Source: Nocardioides terrigena
GTDB lineage: Bacteria > Actinomycetota > Actinomycetes > Propionibacteriales > Nocardioidaceae
DNA length: 64,000 bases
Direction: 5' to 3'
NCBI RefSeq assembly: GCF_003047265.1
Contig: NZ_PZYY01000002.1
Coordinates: 62,001-126,000 of the forward strand
Part shown: positions 44,968 to 54,758 of the stretch, in pieces
Numbering within the stretch: position 1 is the stretch's first letter
Layout: each line of letters starts with the position of its first letter
Program-made: the position numbers and the translations under genes
Notes under the pieces: generated by a model
What the model saw: the letters and a program-made list of their open reading frames with translations, nothing else
The model's database searches: none
What the model was told of the DNA's origin: nothing

Positions 44968-45040
44968 GGGTGCACCGTGATGGCCACGCCGACGAAAGTC
45001 AAGTGAACCGGTCGACTAGAGCCGGTCCGCGAAGAGCGGC

Positions 45041-46414
45041 TCAGCCCGCGAGGACGTAGTCGATGCGCAGGGCAGGGATCGCCGCATGCCTGACCGTGGC
45101 GACGGCCGGTGCCCGGGACCGGTAGGAGTGTCCGGTCGGGAGGGTGGTCTCGACGACGTGGCTCCCGGTGTCGTCCGGCGCGGGTCGAGCCCGCCACCCG
45201 TGGGCCTGCTTGGCGTAGTTGCAGGCCTCGCAGAGGCCCTGGCTGTTACGAGCGCTCGTGGGTCCGCCGCGGGCGTGCTCCTGGGGGTGGTCCGTGTGGC
45301 GGATCGGGGCGTCGCACCACGGGGTGCGGCAGACCCGGTCGCGCAGCCGGACGAAGCGGCCGAGCGTGGCCGGGAAGATTCGCTGGCGCGAGTCCATGGA
45401 GACGAGCTCGCCGGTGGAGGGACTGGTCCAGAGCCGCCGCACCCACACCTGCTCGTCGCCGGTGAGGGCGTCGCAGACGATCTCGCGGGCCAGCTCTGCG
45501 GGGATGGGGCCGTAGCCGTCCAGGTGCGCCGGCTCGTCGCTGGTGCCGAGCAGTGCTGAGTCGCTCATGACCAGGCCGAGGGACACCGGCACGGCCGGTG
45601 TCCGGCCGTCGGTCGTGGGATCGGTCGTGGCGTCGGTCGTGGCGTCGATCGCGGGCTGCCGGCCGAGCACCGAGCTGACCAGGGTGTCCGCCATGACCTG
45701 GCCCTTGCTCCGCGGGTCGCCGGACGCGCGCGCACTGTCGGACGCGCGGGTCAGGGTGGCGAGGACCGCCACCCCCTCCTTGACGGGGAGAAGGGCGGTG
45801 AGCCAGGTCATCGTGTCGGGTGCTGGTCGCAGGGTGACGCTGCGCTCGGACTCGGCCCGGCGCCGACGCGCCACCACGGAGGCGGGGTCGAGGCGCTCCG
45901 CCTCGGCGCGCAGGAGGCCGACCAGCTCGCGCTGGCCGAGGGTGGCGAGGTGGTCGGCGTCCGCGGCGACCGTCTCGTCGACGGTGAGGCGGTGCTCGAG
46001 GGGGAGGCAGGCGGTCTCACGAGCGATGACGGTGGCCGTCCACTCGGTGACGTGACCGGTCGACCACGCGGCCCACGTGTGGGGGAGCTCGGTGCGCACG
46101 ATCGTGGCCAGGCCGAGGTGGCGCTCCCCGCGGTGCCGGGACTCGCGCCGCGCGAAGGCGACGATGGACGCCACTCCGCGGCCCTGCTCGGCGGCCCGGG
46201 TGCCGGCGTCGGCCTGGAGGGCTCGTTGGGAGGCGTCGAGCTCGGCGGAGAGAGCCGCCTGGGCGGCGGTGGCGGTGCAGACGAGCTCCTCGAGGGCCCG
46301 CAGGGCATCGACGCGGTCGTGGTCGTCGAGCCCGCTGGGGCTGTCGAGGGCGAGCGCCAACCCGCGCTGCACGGCCGACAGGGAGTCGGCGGCGAGGGCG
46401 GACGAAGGGCTCAT
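45041..46414 (-). CDS. DUF222/13E12-type HNH endonuclease protein
   Basis: A 457-residue intact paralogue of the gene at 13.9-15.3 kb. The DUF222 region covers most of the chain (GLDDHDRVDALRALEELV, AFARRESRHRGERHLGLA, VTLRPAPDTMTWLTALLPV), and the HNH nuclease is near the C-terminus (RDRVCRTPWCDAPIRHTDH, LCEACNYAK). A Thr/Asp-rich insert is encoded by a 12-bp tandem repeat. ATG 46414 lies 15 nt after an SOS box; an in-frame ATG at 46450 on the other side of the box is less likely. Members are called the 13E12 repeat family in mycobacteria. Confidence 0.9.
   Translation of the reverse strand: MSPSSALAADSLSAVQRGLALALDSPSGLDDHDRVDALRALEELVCTATAAQAALSAELDASQRALQADAGTRAAEQGRGVASIVAFARRESRHRGERHLGLATIVRTELPHTWAAWSTGHVTEWTATVIARETACLPLEHRLTVDETVAADADHLATLGQRELVGLLRAEAERLDPASVVARRRRAESERSVTLRPAPDTMTWLTALLPVKEGVAVLATLTRASDSARASGDPRSKGQVMADTLVSSVLGRQPAIDATTDATTDPTTDGRTPAVPVSLGLVMSDSALLGTSDEPAHLDGYGPIPAELAREIVCDALTGDEQVWVRRLWTSPSTGELVSMDSRQRIFPATLGRFVRLRDRVCRTPWCDAPIRHTDHPQEHARGGPTSARNSQGLCEACNYAKQAHGWRARPAPDDTGSHVVETTLPTGHSYRSRAPAVATVRHAAIPALRIDYVLAG
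45611..45646. repeat. 12-bp tandem repeat inside the HNH gene
   Basis: Three copies of a 12-bp unit (GGTCGTGGNNTC) encode a repeating Asp-Ala/Pro-Thr-Thr linker between the DUF222 and HNH parts. The other paralogue has a shorter Gly-rich linker there. Copy number could vary between strains. Confidence 0.7.
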
Positions 46415-46428
46415 AACACCATCTTTGC

Positions 46429-46444
46429 TCGAACGTATGTTCGA
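46429..46444. promoter_or_regulatory. LexA binding site (SOS box)
   Basis: TCGAACGTATGTTCGA carries both perfect half-sites of the actinobacterial SOS box TCGAAC-N4-GTTCGA. It lies 15 nt upstream of the ATG of the second DUF222-HNH gene. Confidence 0.85.
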
Positions 46445-46574
46445 ATCCATACCCAGTTTCGGGTATGTGGAAAACCATGGTTCCCGCGCCGGGCGTGGGC
46501 GCTCCTCGACGACCAGTGGATCGCAGTGGCGCAGACCACCGTCGCGCCGATCCGGCTGCTGCGGGCGAGCGGGC

Positions 46575-46580
46575 TAGCCT
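46575..46580 (+). promoter_or_regulatory. -10 element (TAGCCT) of the GtrA gene
   Basis: TAGCCT with 6 nt to the GTG at 46587. Predicted leaderless promoter. Confidence 0.5.
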
Positions 46581-46586
46581 TGCACG

Positions 46587-47063
46587 GTGACGTCAACGGG
46601 GCGCCGGCTGGCGGGGGAGATCTGGCGGTACCTGGCCGTCGGGCTCGGCGCGACCATCGTGGCGGTGGTCCTCTTCAACGGACTCGTCCACGGGTTCAAC
46701 ACCGGCGGCGTGGCGCCGCTCAACGACCAGCCGCAGCTCGCCTACGTCATCGCCAACCTCGTCGGCACGGTGGTCGCCTACCGCGGGACGAGGTCGTGGG
46801 CCTTCCGGCACCGCACGACCCGCCACCCCGACGGCGGTCGCACGGCGTTCCTGGCGATCAGCCTCGTCACCATGGTGATCCCGATGACCTGCCTGTGGAT
46901 CAGCCGCAACGGCCTCGGCCTCGACGACCCGCTGTCCGACAACGTGTCCGCCAACGTCATCGGGCTGGCGCTGGCCAACGCCGCCCGCTTCGTCCTCACC
47001 CGCCAGCTCGTCTTCGGGATCCGCGAGGAGACCGTGGAGGACGGCGTCGCCACCACACGCTGA
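46587..47063 (+). CDS. GtrA-family membrane protein
   Basis: A 158-residue protein with four membrane helices of the GtrA family, whose members take part in moving lipid-linked sugars across the membrane during surface polysaccharide synthesis. Landmarks are RYLAVGLGATIVAVVLFNGL, YVIANLVGTVVAYRGTRSWAFRHR and NAARFVLTRQLVFG. GTG start, leaderless. A comparable small membrane gene (Rv3277) lies between birA and purK in M. tuberculosis. No glycosyltransferase is adjacent, so the partner is unknown. Confidence 0.88.
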   Translation: MTSTGRRLAGEIWRYLAVGLGATIVAVVLFNGLVHGFNTGGVAPLNDQPQLAYVIANLVGTVVAYRGTRSWAFRHRTTRHPDGGRTAFLAISLVTMVIPMTCLWISRNGLGLDDPLSDNVSANVIGLALANAARFVLTRQLVFGIREETVEDGVATTR

Positions 47064-47117
47064 GATCGCAGGACCGGCGCTCGACACGGCGACGGTGCGC
47101 GGTGCACGATGTGGCGC

Positions 47118-48107
47118 ATGAGACGGCTGGGACGACGTACGACGGCCGTGGCCGCGACCCTCGCGCTCCTCGCGCTGGCCGGGTGCGGGGTGACCCGCGG
47201 TGACGACGGCAACGACCTCCTGATGATCATCCCCAACAGCCCCGGTGGTGGCTACGACCTGACGGGGCGTGACGCGGTGCAGGTGCTGGAGGACGAGGAC
47301 ATCACCGGCGGCAGCATCACCGTCGAGAACATCGTGGGTGCCGGTGGCGCGGTCGCGATGACCGAGCTGGTCGGCCAGGTGGGTGACGAGAACACGCTGA
47401 TGACGGTCGGGCTCGGTGTCGTCGGCTCGACGTACTCGTTCGGCAGCCAGTTCGGCCTCCGGGACGCCACGCCCATCGCCCAGCTGATGAGCGAGCCCGA
47501 GGGCATCCTGGTGCCCGGCGACTCGCCGTACGAGACCCTCGACGACTTCCTCGAGGCGTGGAAGGCGGACCCGGGCTCGCTCGCCGTCGGTGGCGGTTCG
47601 TCCCCGGGAGGCCCGGACCACCTGTTCCCGATGCAGCTGGCCCAGGAGGTCGGCATCGACCCCAACGACGTCAACTTCGTGACCTACGACGGCGGCGGTC
47701 CGCTGACCAGTGCGCTGCTCGGGAAGAAGATCGACGCCGGCTTCTCGGGTCTGCCCGAGTTCCAGGGCTCCATCGACTCCGGCGAGCTGCGGGTGCTGGC
47801 CGTCTCCGGCGAGGAGCGCTACCCGGAGGGCAGCCCGTTCGCCGACGTGCCCACCCTGACCGAGGAGGGCGTCGACCTGGTCTTCCTGAACTGGCGCGGT
47901 GTGCTCGCGCCTCCCGAGATGAGCGAGGCGCGCACCGAGGAGCTGATCGGCTACTTCGAGGACATGCACGAGACGGCGGCGTGGCAGCAGGTCGTGGAGG
48001 ACAACGGCTGGACCGACGACTTCAAGACCGGCGAGGAGTTCGGCGCATTCATCGAGGAGCAGGACGAGCGGGTCTCCGGGACCCTCGAGGATCTGGGGCT
48101 GCTGTGA
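47118..48107 (+). CDS. tctC: Tripartite tricarboxylate transporter substrate-binding lipoprotein
   Basis: A 329-residue periplasmic-type receptor of the TctC/Bug family. Lipobox LAGC (Cys23) follows a basic start. The mature part has NSPGGGYDLTGRDAVQVLEDE, the carboxylate-binding glycine loop, and VPTLTEEGVDLVFLNWRGVLAP, the typical C-terminal block. It should capture a di- or tricarboxylate (citrate is the best known ligand). ATG 47118 is chosen over ATG 47109. Its stop overlaps the tctB start by 4 nt. Confidence 0.92.
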   Translation: MRRLGRRTTAVAATLALLALAGCGVTRGDDGNDLLMIIPNSPGGGYDLTGRDAVQVLEDEDITGGSITVENIVGAGGAVAMTELVGQVGDENTLMTVGLGVVGSTYSFGSQFGLRDATPIAQLMSEPEGILVPGDSPYETLDDFLEAWKADPGSLAVGGGSSPGGPDHLFPMQLAQEVGIDPNDVNFVTYDGGGPLTSALLGKKIDAGFSGLPEFQGSIDSGELRVLAVSGEERYPEGSPFADVPTLTEEGVDLVFLNWRGVLAPPEMSEARTEELIGYFEDMHETAAWQQVVEDNGWTDDFKTGEEFGAFIEEQDERVSGTLEDLGLL

Positions 48108-48613
48108 GCGACGAGAAGACCGCGGCTCCGCCGCAGACCATCGACAAGGCGCAGTACGGCCTGGCCGCCGTGCTGGCCCTGGTCGGCGTCTACACCATCG
48201 TCGACGCGCGTGGGCTGAACGTCGGCTTCGGGGACCCCGTCGGCCCCCGCGTCTTCCCCTACGTCATCGGGACCCTGATGGTCCTGCTCGCCGTGCTCCT
48301 CGCGATCGCCACCGCGCGGGGGGACGTGCCCCAGGCCGAGGAGGGCGAGGACGTCGACCTGACCACCCCGCCCGACTGGGCGACCGTCGGCAAGCTGGTC
48401 GCGATCCTCGTGCTCAACATCCTGCTCGTCAACGTGCTGGGTTGGGCGATCACCGGGGCGCTGCTCTTCGCCGGCTGCGCGTGGGCGCTCGGCAGCCGGA
48501 CGCTCGTGCGTGACCTCGTGGTCGGGGTCATCCTGTCGGTGGCCAGCTGGTACTTCTTCTACTCCGGGCTCGGCGTGCCGCTCTCGCCCGGTCTCCTGGA
48601 CGGGGTGCTCTGA
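48104..48613 (+). CDS. tctB: Tripartite tricarboxylate transporter small membrane subunit
   Basis: A 169-residue TctB-family protein with four membrane helices (about residues 20-40, 52-70, 94-128 as two helices, 135-155) and a charged loop between the second and third. The sequence [22 protein letters not shown] is typical of the family. It pairs with TctA in the sodium- or proton-driven carboxylate symporter. GTG overlaps the tctC stop, and its stop overlaps the tctA ATG. Confidence 0.9.
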   Translation: MSDEKTAAPPQTIDKAQYGLAAVLALVGVYTIVDARGLNVGFGDPVGPRVFPYVIGTLMVLLAVLLAIATARGDVPQAEEGEDVDLTTPPDWATVGKLVAILVLNILLVNVLGWAITGALLFAGCAWALGSRTLVRDLVVGVILSVASWYFFYSGLGVPLSPGLLDGVL

Positions 48614-50148
48614 TGGACACCCTCAACCTGCTCCTCGACGGCTTCGCCAGCGCGCTGACCCTGGAGAACCTCGCGTACGCCTCGATCGGCGTGCTGCTCG
48701 GCACGTTCGTCGGCGTGCTGCCCGGCATCGGTCCGGCGATGGCCCTGGCGCTCCTGCTGCCGGTCACCTACGGCCTCGACGCCACGCAGGCGTTGATCAT
48801 GTTCGCCGGCATCTACTACGGCGGCATGTACGGCGGGTCGACCACCTCGATCCTGCTCAACACCCCCGGTGAGTCCGCGTCGGTGATGACGGCCATCGAG
48901 GGCAACAAGATGGCCAAGAAGGGCAGGGCTGCCCAGGCGCTCGCGACCGCGGCCATCGGCTCCTTCGTGGCCGGCACGATCGGCACCCTGCTGGTGGCCT
49001 TCTTCACGCCGACGATCGCCACCTGGGCGGTCGAGATCGGCGCGCCGACCTACTTCGCGATCATGCTGCTGGCGATGGTGCTGGTCAGCAGCGTGCTCGG
49101 CGCATCCAAGCTGCGCGGCTTCATCGCGCTCGCGATCGGACTCACCATCGGGCTCGTCGGACTCGACGCCTCCACGGCACAGGCGCGCCTGACGGGGGGC
49201 TCGCTCGAGCTCGCCGACGGCATCGACATCGTGGTGGTGGCGGTCGGCGTCTTCGCCATCGGCGAGGCCCTGTGGACCGCGGCCCACCTGCGCCGCCGGC
49301 CGATCGACGTGATCCCGGTGGGGCGCCCCTTCATGGGCCGGGCCGACTGGAGCCGGTCCTGGGCACCGTGGCTGCGAGGCACGGCACTGGGCTTCCCGTT
49401 CGGGGCCCTGCCGGCCGGCGGCGCGGAGACGCCGACGTTCCTGTCCTACATCACCGAGCGCAAGCTCGCCCGCCGCCGCGGTGGTGCGGACGAGTTCGGC
49501 GAGGGTGCGATCGAGGGCGTCGCCGGCCCGGAGGCGGCCAACAACGCGAGCGCGGCCGGCATGTTCGTCCCCCTGCTGGCCCTCGGCCTGCCGGTCACCG
49601 CGACGGCGTCGATCCTGCTCGCTGCCATGCAGAAGTACGGCATCGTGCCCGGACCGACCCTGATGACCGACCAGCCGGACCTGATCTGGACGCTGCTGGC
49701 CAGCCTCCTGATCGGCAACACCCTGCTGCTGGTGATCAACCTGCCGCTCGCGCCGGTCTGGGCCAAGCTGCTGCGCATCCCGCGACCGCAGCTCTACGCA
49801 GGGATCCTCTTCTTCGCGTGCCTCGGTGCCTACAGCGTCGGCCAGAGCGCCTTCGACCTGGCCATGCTGCTCCTCTTCGGTGGCCTGGGCTTCGCGATCC
49901 GTCGCTTCGGGATCCCCGTCCTGCCGCTGATCCTCGCCGTGATCCTCGGGCCGCTGATGGAGGTCAAGATGCGCGAGGCCCTCGACCTGTCCGGGGGTGA
50001 CGTGAGTGGGCTCTTCAACGAGCCGCTGGCGATCTTCGTCTACGCCCTCGTGGTCCTCGCCGCCCTGTCACCCCTGCTCATCGCACGTTTCCGACCACCC
50101 ATGCTGCACGAGCAGCATGACCAGCACCGTGACCAGGAGGTCTCCTGA
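48613..50148 (+). CDS. tctA: Tripartite tricarboxylate transporter large membrane subunit
   Basis: A 511-residue TctA-family permease with about 12 helices. Conserved loops [23 protein letters not shown] and [23 protein letters not shown] (first half), and [18 protein letters not shown] and [26 protein letters not shown] (second half), are intact. It forms the transport channel. It overlaps tctB and the stress protein gene by one base each (TGATG), so all four are translationally coupled. The end is a charged His/Gln-rich tail. Confidence 0.93.
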   Translation: MDTLNLLLDGFASALTLENLAYASIGVLLGTFVGVLPGIGPAMALALLLPVTYGLDATQALIMFAGIYYGGMYGGSTTSILLNTPGESASVMTAIEGNKMAKKGRAAQALATAAIGSFVAGTIGTLLVAFFTPTIATWAVEIGAPTYFAIMLLAMVLVSSVLGASKLRGFIALAIGLTIGLVGLDASTAQARLTGGSLELADGIDIVVVAVGVFAIGEALWTAAHLRRRPIDVIPVGRPFMGRADWSRSWAPWLRGTALGFPFGALPAGGAETPTFLSYITERKLARRRGGADEFGEGAIEGVAGPEAANNASAAGMFVPLLALGLPVTATASILLAAMQKYGIVPGPTLMTDQPDLIWTLLASLLIGNTLLLVINLPLAPVWAKLLRIPRPQLYAGILFFACLGAYSVGQSAFDLAMLLLFGGLGFAIRRFGIPVLPLILAVILGPLMEVKMREALDLSGGDVSGLFNEPLAIFVYALVVLAALSPLLIARFRPPMLHEQHDQHRDQEVS

Positions 50149-50537
50149 TGGCTGTCGTGATCGGCTTCATCCCGGACGAGTACGGCGAGGCCGCCCTCGC
50201 CCACGGACTCGCGGAGGCGCAGCGCCGCGGCACCGGCGTCGTGGTGGTCAACAGCACCAAGGGCGACGCCCTGGTCGACCGCCGCTACCTCGGGGAGGAC
50301 GGGAAGGTGACCCTCGAGGAGCAGCTGACCGCCAGCGGCGTCGAGCACGAGCTGCGCCAGACCATGGGGCGCGACATCGCCGACGAGCTCCTCGCCGTGG
50401 CCAAGGAGGTCGCGGCCGACGCGATCGTGATCGGCATCCGGCACCGCACGCCGGTGGGCAAGCTGATCATGGGCAGCGTCGCGCAGCGCGTCATCATCGA
50501 CGCGACGTGCCCGGTCATCGCGGTCAAGCCCGGCTGA
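50148..50537 (+). CDS. Universal stress protein (UspA family)
   Basis: A 129-residue single UspA domain. The nucleotide-binding pattern G-x2-G-x9-G-(S/T) appears as GIRHRTPVGKLIMGSVAQRVI near the C-terminus, so ATP binding is likely. The ATG overlaps the tctA stop (TGATG), so it is the fourth cistron of the transporter operon. It may regulate or gate transport in response to ATP or stress (inference from context). Confidence 0.9.
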   Translation: MAVVIGFIPDEYGEAALAHGLAEAQRRGTGVVVVNSTKGDALVDRRYLGEDGKVTLEEQLTASGVEHELRQTMGRDIADELLAVAKEVAADAIVIGIRHRTPVGKLIMGSVAQRVIIDATCPVIAVKPG

Positions 50538-50549
50538 CCCGACCGTCGC

Positions 50550-51140
50550 TCAGGTCCACAGCCCCGTCCACTCGTGGCCGAGCTCGGCCACGAGGTCGCG
50601 CAGCAGCGGCAGGCTGACGCCGACCACGTTGTGGTGGTCGCCCTCGATCCCGGTGACGAACGCGCCACCGAGGCCGTCGATGGTGAAGGCGCCGGCGACC
50701 CACAGCGGCTCGCCGGTGGCGACGTACGCCGCGATCTCGGCGTCGCTGACGTCGGCGAAGTGCACCGTCGTGCTCGCCGTCGCCGCGACGACCCGCCCGG
50801 AGGCCGCCTCGCGCAGGCAGTGCCCGGTGTGCAGCACGCCGGAGCGTCCGCGCATCGCGCGCCACCGCTCGACCGCGTCGTCGGCGGACGCGGGCTTGCC
50901 GAGGGCCGTGCCGTCGAGCTCGAGCACGGAGTCGCAGCCGAGCACCAGCGCCTCGCCCGGCAGGTCGTCGCGGGTCGCCACGGCCGCGCACTTGAGCTCG
51001 GCCAGCTGGAGCGCCAGCTCGGCCGGCGGCAGCCCGTCGAGCCGCGACTCGTCGACGCCGCTGACGATCACCTGCGGGTCGATCCCCGCCGAGCGGAGGG
51101 TGGCGAGGCGGGCCGGCGAGGCGGAGGCGAGGACGAGCAT
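50550..51140 (-). CDS. maf: Maf-family nucleotide pyrophosphatase
   Basis: A 196-residue Maf/YhdE-type protein that hydrolyses non-canonical or modified nucleoside triphosphates to monophosphates. The N-terminal [17 protein letters not shown] and the following V-S-G-V-D-E-S are typical, as is the metal/substrate region [13 protein letters not shown] and GKPASADDA. It overlaps the upstream DUF885 gene by one base (TGATG). In M. tuberculosis maf lies next to accD5-accE5, as here. Confidence 0.92.
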   Translation of the reverse strand: MLVLASASPARLATLRSAGIDPQVIVSGVDESRLDGLPPAELALQLAELKCAAVATRDDLPGEALVLGCDSVLELDGTALGKPASADDAVERWRAMRGRSGVLHTGHCLREAASGRVVAATASTTVHFADVSDAEIAAYVATGEPLWVAGAFTIDGLGGAFVTGIEGDHHNVVGVSLPLLRDLVAELGHEWTGLWT

Positions 51141-52831
51141 CACAAGCGCCCCAGCGCCGCCCGCAGCGGGTCGAGGCCGAGCGACCCGAGGTCGAGGGCC
51201 GCGCGGTGGAAGGCCTTGAGGTCGAAGTCGTCCCCCTGCCGGGCGCGGACGTCGTCGCGGGCCTGGAGCCAGATGCGCTCGCCGATCTTGTACGACGGCG
51301 CCTGTCCCGGCCAGCCGAGGTAGCGGTTGATCTCGAAGTCCAGGACGTCGGGCTCGATCTGGCTGTGGTCGCCGAGGAACTCCCTACCCAGCTCGGGGGT
51401 CCACGTCTCCCCGGGGTGGAAGCCGAACGGGTTGTCGGCCGGGATCTCGAGCTCGAGGTGCATGCCGATGTCGACGACCACCCGGGCGGCCCGGAACGAC
51501 TGCCCGTCCAGCATCCCGAGGCGGTCGGCCGGGTCGGCCAGGTAGCCGAGGTCGTCCATCAGCCGCTCGGCGTACAGCGCCCAGCCCTCACCGTGGCCGC
51601 TGACCCAGCACATGAGGCGCTGCCAGCGGTTGAGGCTCTCGCTGCGGTACGCCGTCTGGGCGACCTGGAGGTGGTGCCCCGGCACGCCCTCGTGGAAGAC
51701 CGTGGTGACCTCGCGCCAGGGGTAGAAGTCCTCGATGCCGTCGGGCACGGACCACCACATCCGGCCCGGGCGCACGAAGTCCTCGGAAGGGCCGGTGTAG
51801 TAGATGCCGCCGTCGTTGGTGGGGGCGAGCATGCACTCGATCCGCCGCACCGGCTCGGGGATGTCGAAGTGCACGTCGGCCATGTCGGCCAGCGTCCGGT
51901 CGGCGAGGTCCTGCATCCAGTCGCGGAAGGCCTCGCGGCCGTGCACCACGCGGGCCGGGTCGGCGTCGAGGTGGGCGACCGCCTCGGCGACCGTCGCACC
52001 CGGCAGGATGCGGTCGGCGGTGGCCGCCATGTCGTCGGCGAGGCGCTTGAGCTCCTGCCAGCCCCAGGCGTAGGTCTCCTCGAGGTCGACCGTCGCACCG
52101 AGGAAGTAGCGACTGGTCAGCGCGTAGTGCTCACGACCCACGGCCTCCTTGTCGCGGCCCTGCGGCTCGAGCTCGTCGGACAGGAAGAGCCCGAAGTCGG
52201 CGAAGGCGCGGGTGGCCGCGCGGGCGTGCTCGCGCATCCGGTCGGCCAGCTCGCCGGTGGGGGCGCAACGCTCGACCAGGCCGCTGAAGAAGTCGCCGCT
52301 CTCGCCCGTCTCGCCGGTCCAGCCGCGGATCTGCTCGACGACCTTGGCGTACTGCGCCGACGCCGACACCCGGCCGCGGGCGGCCTCGTCGGCGAGCGTG
52401 ACGCGGTAGCCCTGGACAGCGGCGGGGACGGCCGCGAGCCGGGCGTCGACGAGCTCGTGGGCCTCGGTCCCGTCGGTCGACATCAGGTCGAAGACCTGGC
52501 GCATCCCGTGGACGGCGCTGTCGATGACGGACACCATGCAGCGCGAGATGCCGGCGTCCTCCATCTCCAGCTCGAGGCGGTGCCGCTCGAGGAACGAGTC
52601 CCGGGCCGCCGCCTCGCGGTCGTCGACGGGGGTCGCGACCTCGACGGCCTCGACCGCGCGGCGTACGAGGGTGACGCGGGCGTCGTACCCGGCGGGCGAG
52701 TAGTCGGGCAGGCGGTCGTCGTGCCCGGCCACGCCGTAGTAGGTGGCCGCGATCGGGTCGAGGGCGCAGTAGTCCTCGACGAACTGGTCGCAGATGGCAT
52801 CGATGGTGCGCGCGGGCGCGGTCTCGGTCAC
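51140..52831 (-). CDS. DUF885 family protein (metallopeptidase-like)
   Basis: A 563-residue protein of the DUF885 family. The motif [10 protein letters not shown] is a HExxxHH-like zinc site, followed by [17 protein letters not shown] with a further glutamate, as in gluzincin peptidases. No signal peptide. Probably a cytoplasmic zinc hydrolase of unknown substrate. GTG is 7 nt after TAGGGT, so leaderless. First gene of an operon with maf. Confidence 0.88.
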   Translation of the reverse strand: MTETAPARTIDAICDQFVEDYCALDPIAATYYGVAGHDDRLPDYSPAGYDARVTLVRRAVEAVEVATPVDDREAAARDSFLERHRLELEMEDAGISRCMVSVIDSAVHGMRQVFDLMSTDGTEAHELVDARLAAVPAAVQGYRVTLADEAARGRVSASAQYAKVVEQIRGWTGETGESGDFFSGLVERCAPTGELADRMREHARAATRAFADFGLFLSDELEPQGRDKEAVGREHYALTSRYFLGATVDLEETYAWGWQELKRLADDMAATADRILPGATVAEAVAHLDADPARVVHGREAFRDWMQDLADRTLADMADVHFDIPEPVRRIECMLAPTNDGGIYYTGPSEDFVRPGRMWWSVPDGIEDFYPWREVTTVFHEGVPGHHLQVAQTAYRSESLNRWQRLMCWVSGHGEGWALYAERLMDDLGYLADPADRLGMLDGQSFRAARVVVDIGMHLELEIPADNPFGFHPGETWTPELGREFLGDHSQIEPDVLDFEINRYLGWPGQAPSYKIGERIWLQARDDVRARQGDDFDLKAFHRAALDLGSLGLDPLRAALGRL

Positions 52832-52838
52832 GGGGGCG

Positions 52839-52844
52839 ACCCTA
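52839..52844 (-). promoter_or_regulatory. -10 element (TAGGGT) of the DUF885-maf operon
   Basis: TAGGGT on the minus strand, 7 nt before the GTG at 52831. Predicted leaderless promoter. Confidence 0.5.
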
Positions 52845-52948
52845 CGACGCCTCGCATGAGGTTTGTCACCCGCTTTCCGTGCACCCCGCACGGCACCCGG
52901 TGACGCCTCGCACTGCCGCGCGGAGACCCGCCCCGGGAGGCTGGGGCC

Positions 52949-53935
52949 ATGACCACAGCACCGACGGACGCAGCGACCAGCACCGACCTGGCCATCGAGG
53001 TGCGGGACCTCACCCGCACCTACGGCTCCGGGGCCGACGCCTTCACCGCCGTGCGCGGCGTGGACCTCGCGGTCGCCCGGGGCACCATCCACGCCCTGCT
53101 CGGCGTCAACGGGGCGGGCAAGACCTCCACGATGGAGGTCGTCGAGGGACTCGCGCCCGCCTCCTCCGGCGAGGTGCGCGTCCTGGGCCTGCACCCGGTC
53201 CGGGACCGGGCGGACGTACGACGTCGCACCGGCGTGCTGCTCCAGCGCACCGGCTTCGTCGGCGACCTGACCGTCGCGGAGACGCTGCAGATGTGGGCCA
53301 CCACGGTGACGGACCCCCGCCCCCTGGAGGAGTCCCTGGGGATGCTCGACCTCCTCGGTCGCCGCGACGTGGCCGCCCGCAACCTCTCGGGCGGCGAGCT
53401 GCGCCGTCTCGACCTGGCGTGCACGCTGATGGGTCGTCCCGACGTGGTGATGCTCGACGAGCCGACCACCGGGCTGGACCCGGAGAGCCGGCGGGCGGTG
53501 TGGGACCTCATCGAGGGCCTGCGCGACGCGGGCGGCACGGTCCTGCTGACGACGCACTTCCTCGACGAGGCCGAGCAGCTCGCGGACCAGGTGTCGATCA
53601 TGCGCGCCGGCCGGGTCGTGCGCGAGGGCACCGTGGCGCAGATCGTGGCGGGGGAGCCCTCCACCATCGGCTTCGCCGACCTCGGACGCGACCTGCCGGC
53701 CCTGCCCGCGGAGGTCCGTGTCGACCGGGGTCGCACCGAGGTCCGCACCGCCGACCTCCAGCCCACCCTGTCCGCCCTGCTGCGCTGGGCCGACGAGCAC
53801 CGCGTGGTGCTCGCCGACCTGGCGGTCAGCAGCCCGAGCCTCGAGGCGGTCTTCCTGCGGATCGCCCGCGAGGACGGGAGCGCCGAGCCGGCCGACGACC
53901 TCGCCGACCCGACCCTCGAAGGAGCCCTCCGATGA
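52949..53935 (+). CDS. ABC exporter ATP-binding protein
   Basis: A 328-residue DRA-type ABC ATPase: Walker A GVNGAGKTS, signature NLSGGELRRLDLA, Walker B VVMLDEPTTGLDPES and the switch His in LLTTHFLDEAEQLA. The C-terminal part matches drug/lipid exporter ATPases. ATG 52949 has GGGAGG nine bases upstream. The ATG of the permease overlaps its stop (ATGA). The substrate is unknown; the linked two-component genes suggest a stress-induced exporter. Confidence 0.93.
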   Translation: MTTAPTDAATSTDLAIEVRDLTRTYGSGADAFTAVRGVDLAVARGTIHALLGVNGAGKTSTMEVVEGLAPASSGEVRVLGLHPVRDRADVRRRTGVLLQRTGFVGDLTVAETLQMWATTVTDPRPLEESLGMLDLLGRRDVAARNLSGGELRRLDLACTLMGRPDVVMLDEPTTGLDPESRRAVWDLIEGLRDAGGTVLLTTHFLDEAEQLADQVSIMRAGRVVREGTVAQIVAGEPSTIGFADLGRDLPALPAEVRVDRGRTEVRTADLQPTLSALLRWADEHRVVLADLAVSSPSLEAVFLRIAREDGSAEPADDLADPTLEGALR

Positions 53936-54711
53936 GCACCGCCCTCGACCTGGCCGCCGGGACCCGGCGCGTCCGTGGCCTCGCCGCGACCAACACCCGC
54001 CTGCTGCTGCGCAACCGGCTGGCCACCTTCTACGCCTTCGCCGTCCCGCTGCTGGCCCTGACGCTCCTCTTCTCCCAGGACCCCTCGCAGCCCGGTGCGG
54101 GCCTGGCCACGGTCGCCACCGTGCTGTCGATGGCCCTGCTGTTCCCCGTCTACTACAACCTGCTCTCGGTGGTCGTGACCCGTCGCGACGAGCTGGTCCT
54201 CAAGCGGCTGCGCACCGGCGAGGTGCGCGACGGCGAGATCCTGCTGTCGCTCGCGCTGCCGGGCGTCGGGGTCGCGCTGCTGATCTGCCTGGTCACCATG
54301 GTGGCGACACCGCTGCTCGGCTTCTCGGCGCCGGCCAACGTGCCGGTCATGCTCCTCGGCATGCTCGTCGCCTGCACGGCCTTCGTCGCCCTCGCCCTGT
54401 GGACGGCCGCGTGGACCCGCAACGCGGAGGCCGCGCAGCTCACCAGCGCCCCGGTGATCCTGCTGACCATGGCCGGTCTCTTCCGGGTCGTGCTGCCCGA
54501 GGCCGCCCACGACTGGCTGGTCGTGCTCCCGGGTGCGGCGGTCGAGGAGGTCGTGCAGGCCGCGTGGTTCGGCGTGGCCGACGACGGCTCGCAGCTCTCC
54601 CTGCTGGAGACGGCCACCGCCGCGGGACCGGGGCTCGCGGTCCTGGTCGCCTGGACGGTGCTGGGCCTGTCGCTGGTCGCGCGGTCGATGCCGTGGGAGC
54701 CGCGTCCGTGA
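53932..54711 (+). CDS. ABC-2 type exporter permease
   Basis: A 259-residue ABC-2 permease with six membrane helices; the first loop region reads RTGEVRDGEILLSLALPG and FPVYYNLLSVVVTRRDELVLKRLR, typical of the family. It forms a homodimeric exporter with the upstream ATPase, coupled by ATGA. The histidine kinase gene begins at or just after its stop. Confidence 0.9.
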   Translation: MSTALDLAAGTRRVRGLAATNTRLLLRNRLATFYAFAVPLLALTLLFSQDPSQPGAGLATVATVLSMALLFPVYYNLLSVVVTRRDELVLKRLRTGEVRDGEILLSLALPGVGVALLICLVTMVATPLLGFSAPANVPVMLLGMLVACTAFVALALWTAAWTRNAEAAQLTSAPVILLTMAGLFRVVLPEAAHDWLVVLPGAAVEEVVQAAWFGVADDGSQLSLLETATAAGPGLAVLVAWTVLGLSLVARSMPWEPRP

Positions 54712-54758
54712 CCTCCTGGGCACCCACGGCGATGAGGGAGTCTGGAAGGATCGGGGCC

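Noticed and set aside
44980..45030. Short inverted repeat between chrA and the HNH gene
   Set aside because: Only 5 bp pair and there is no T-run; too weak to call a terminator.
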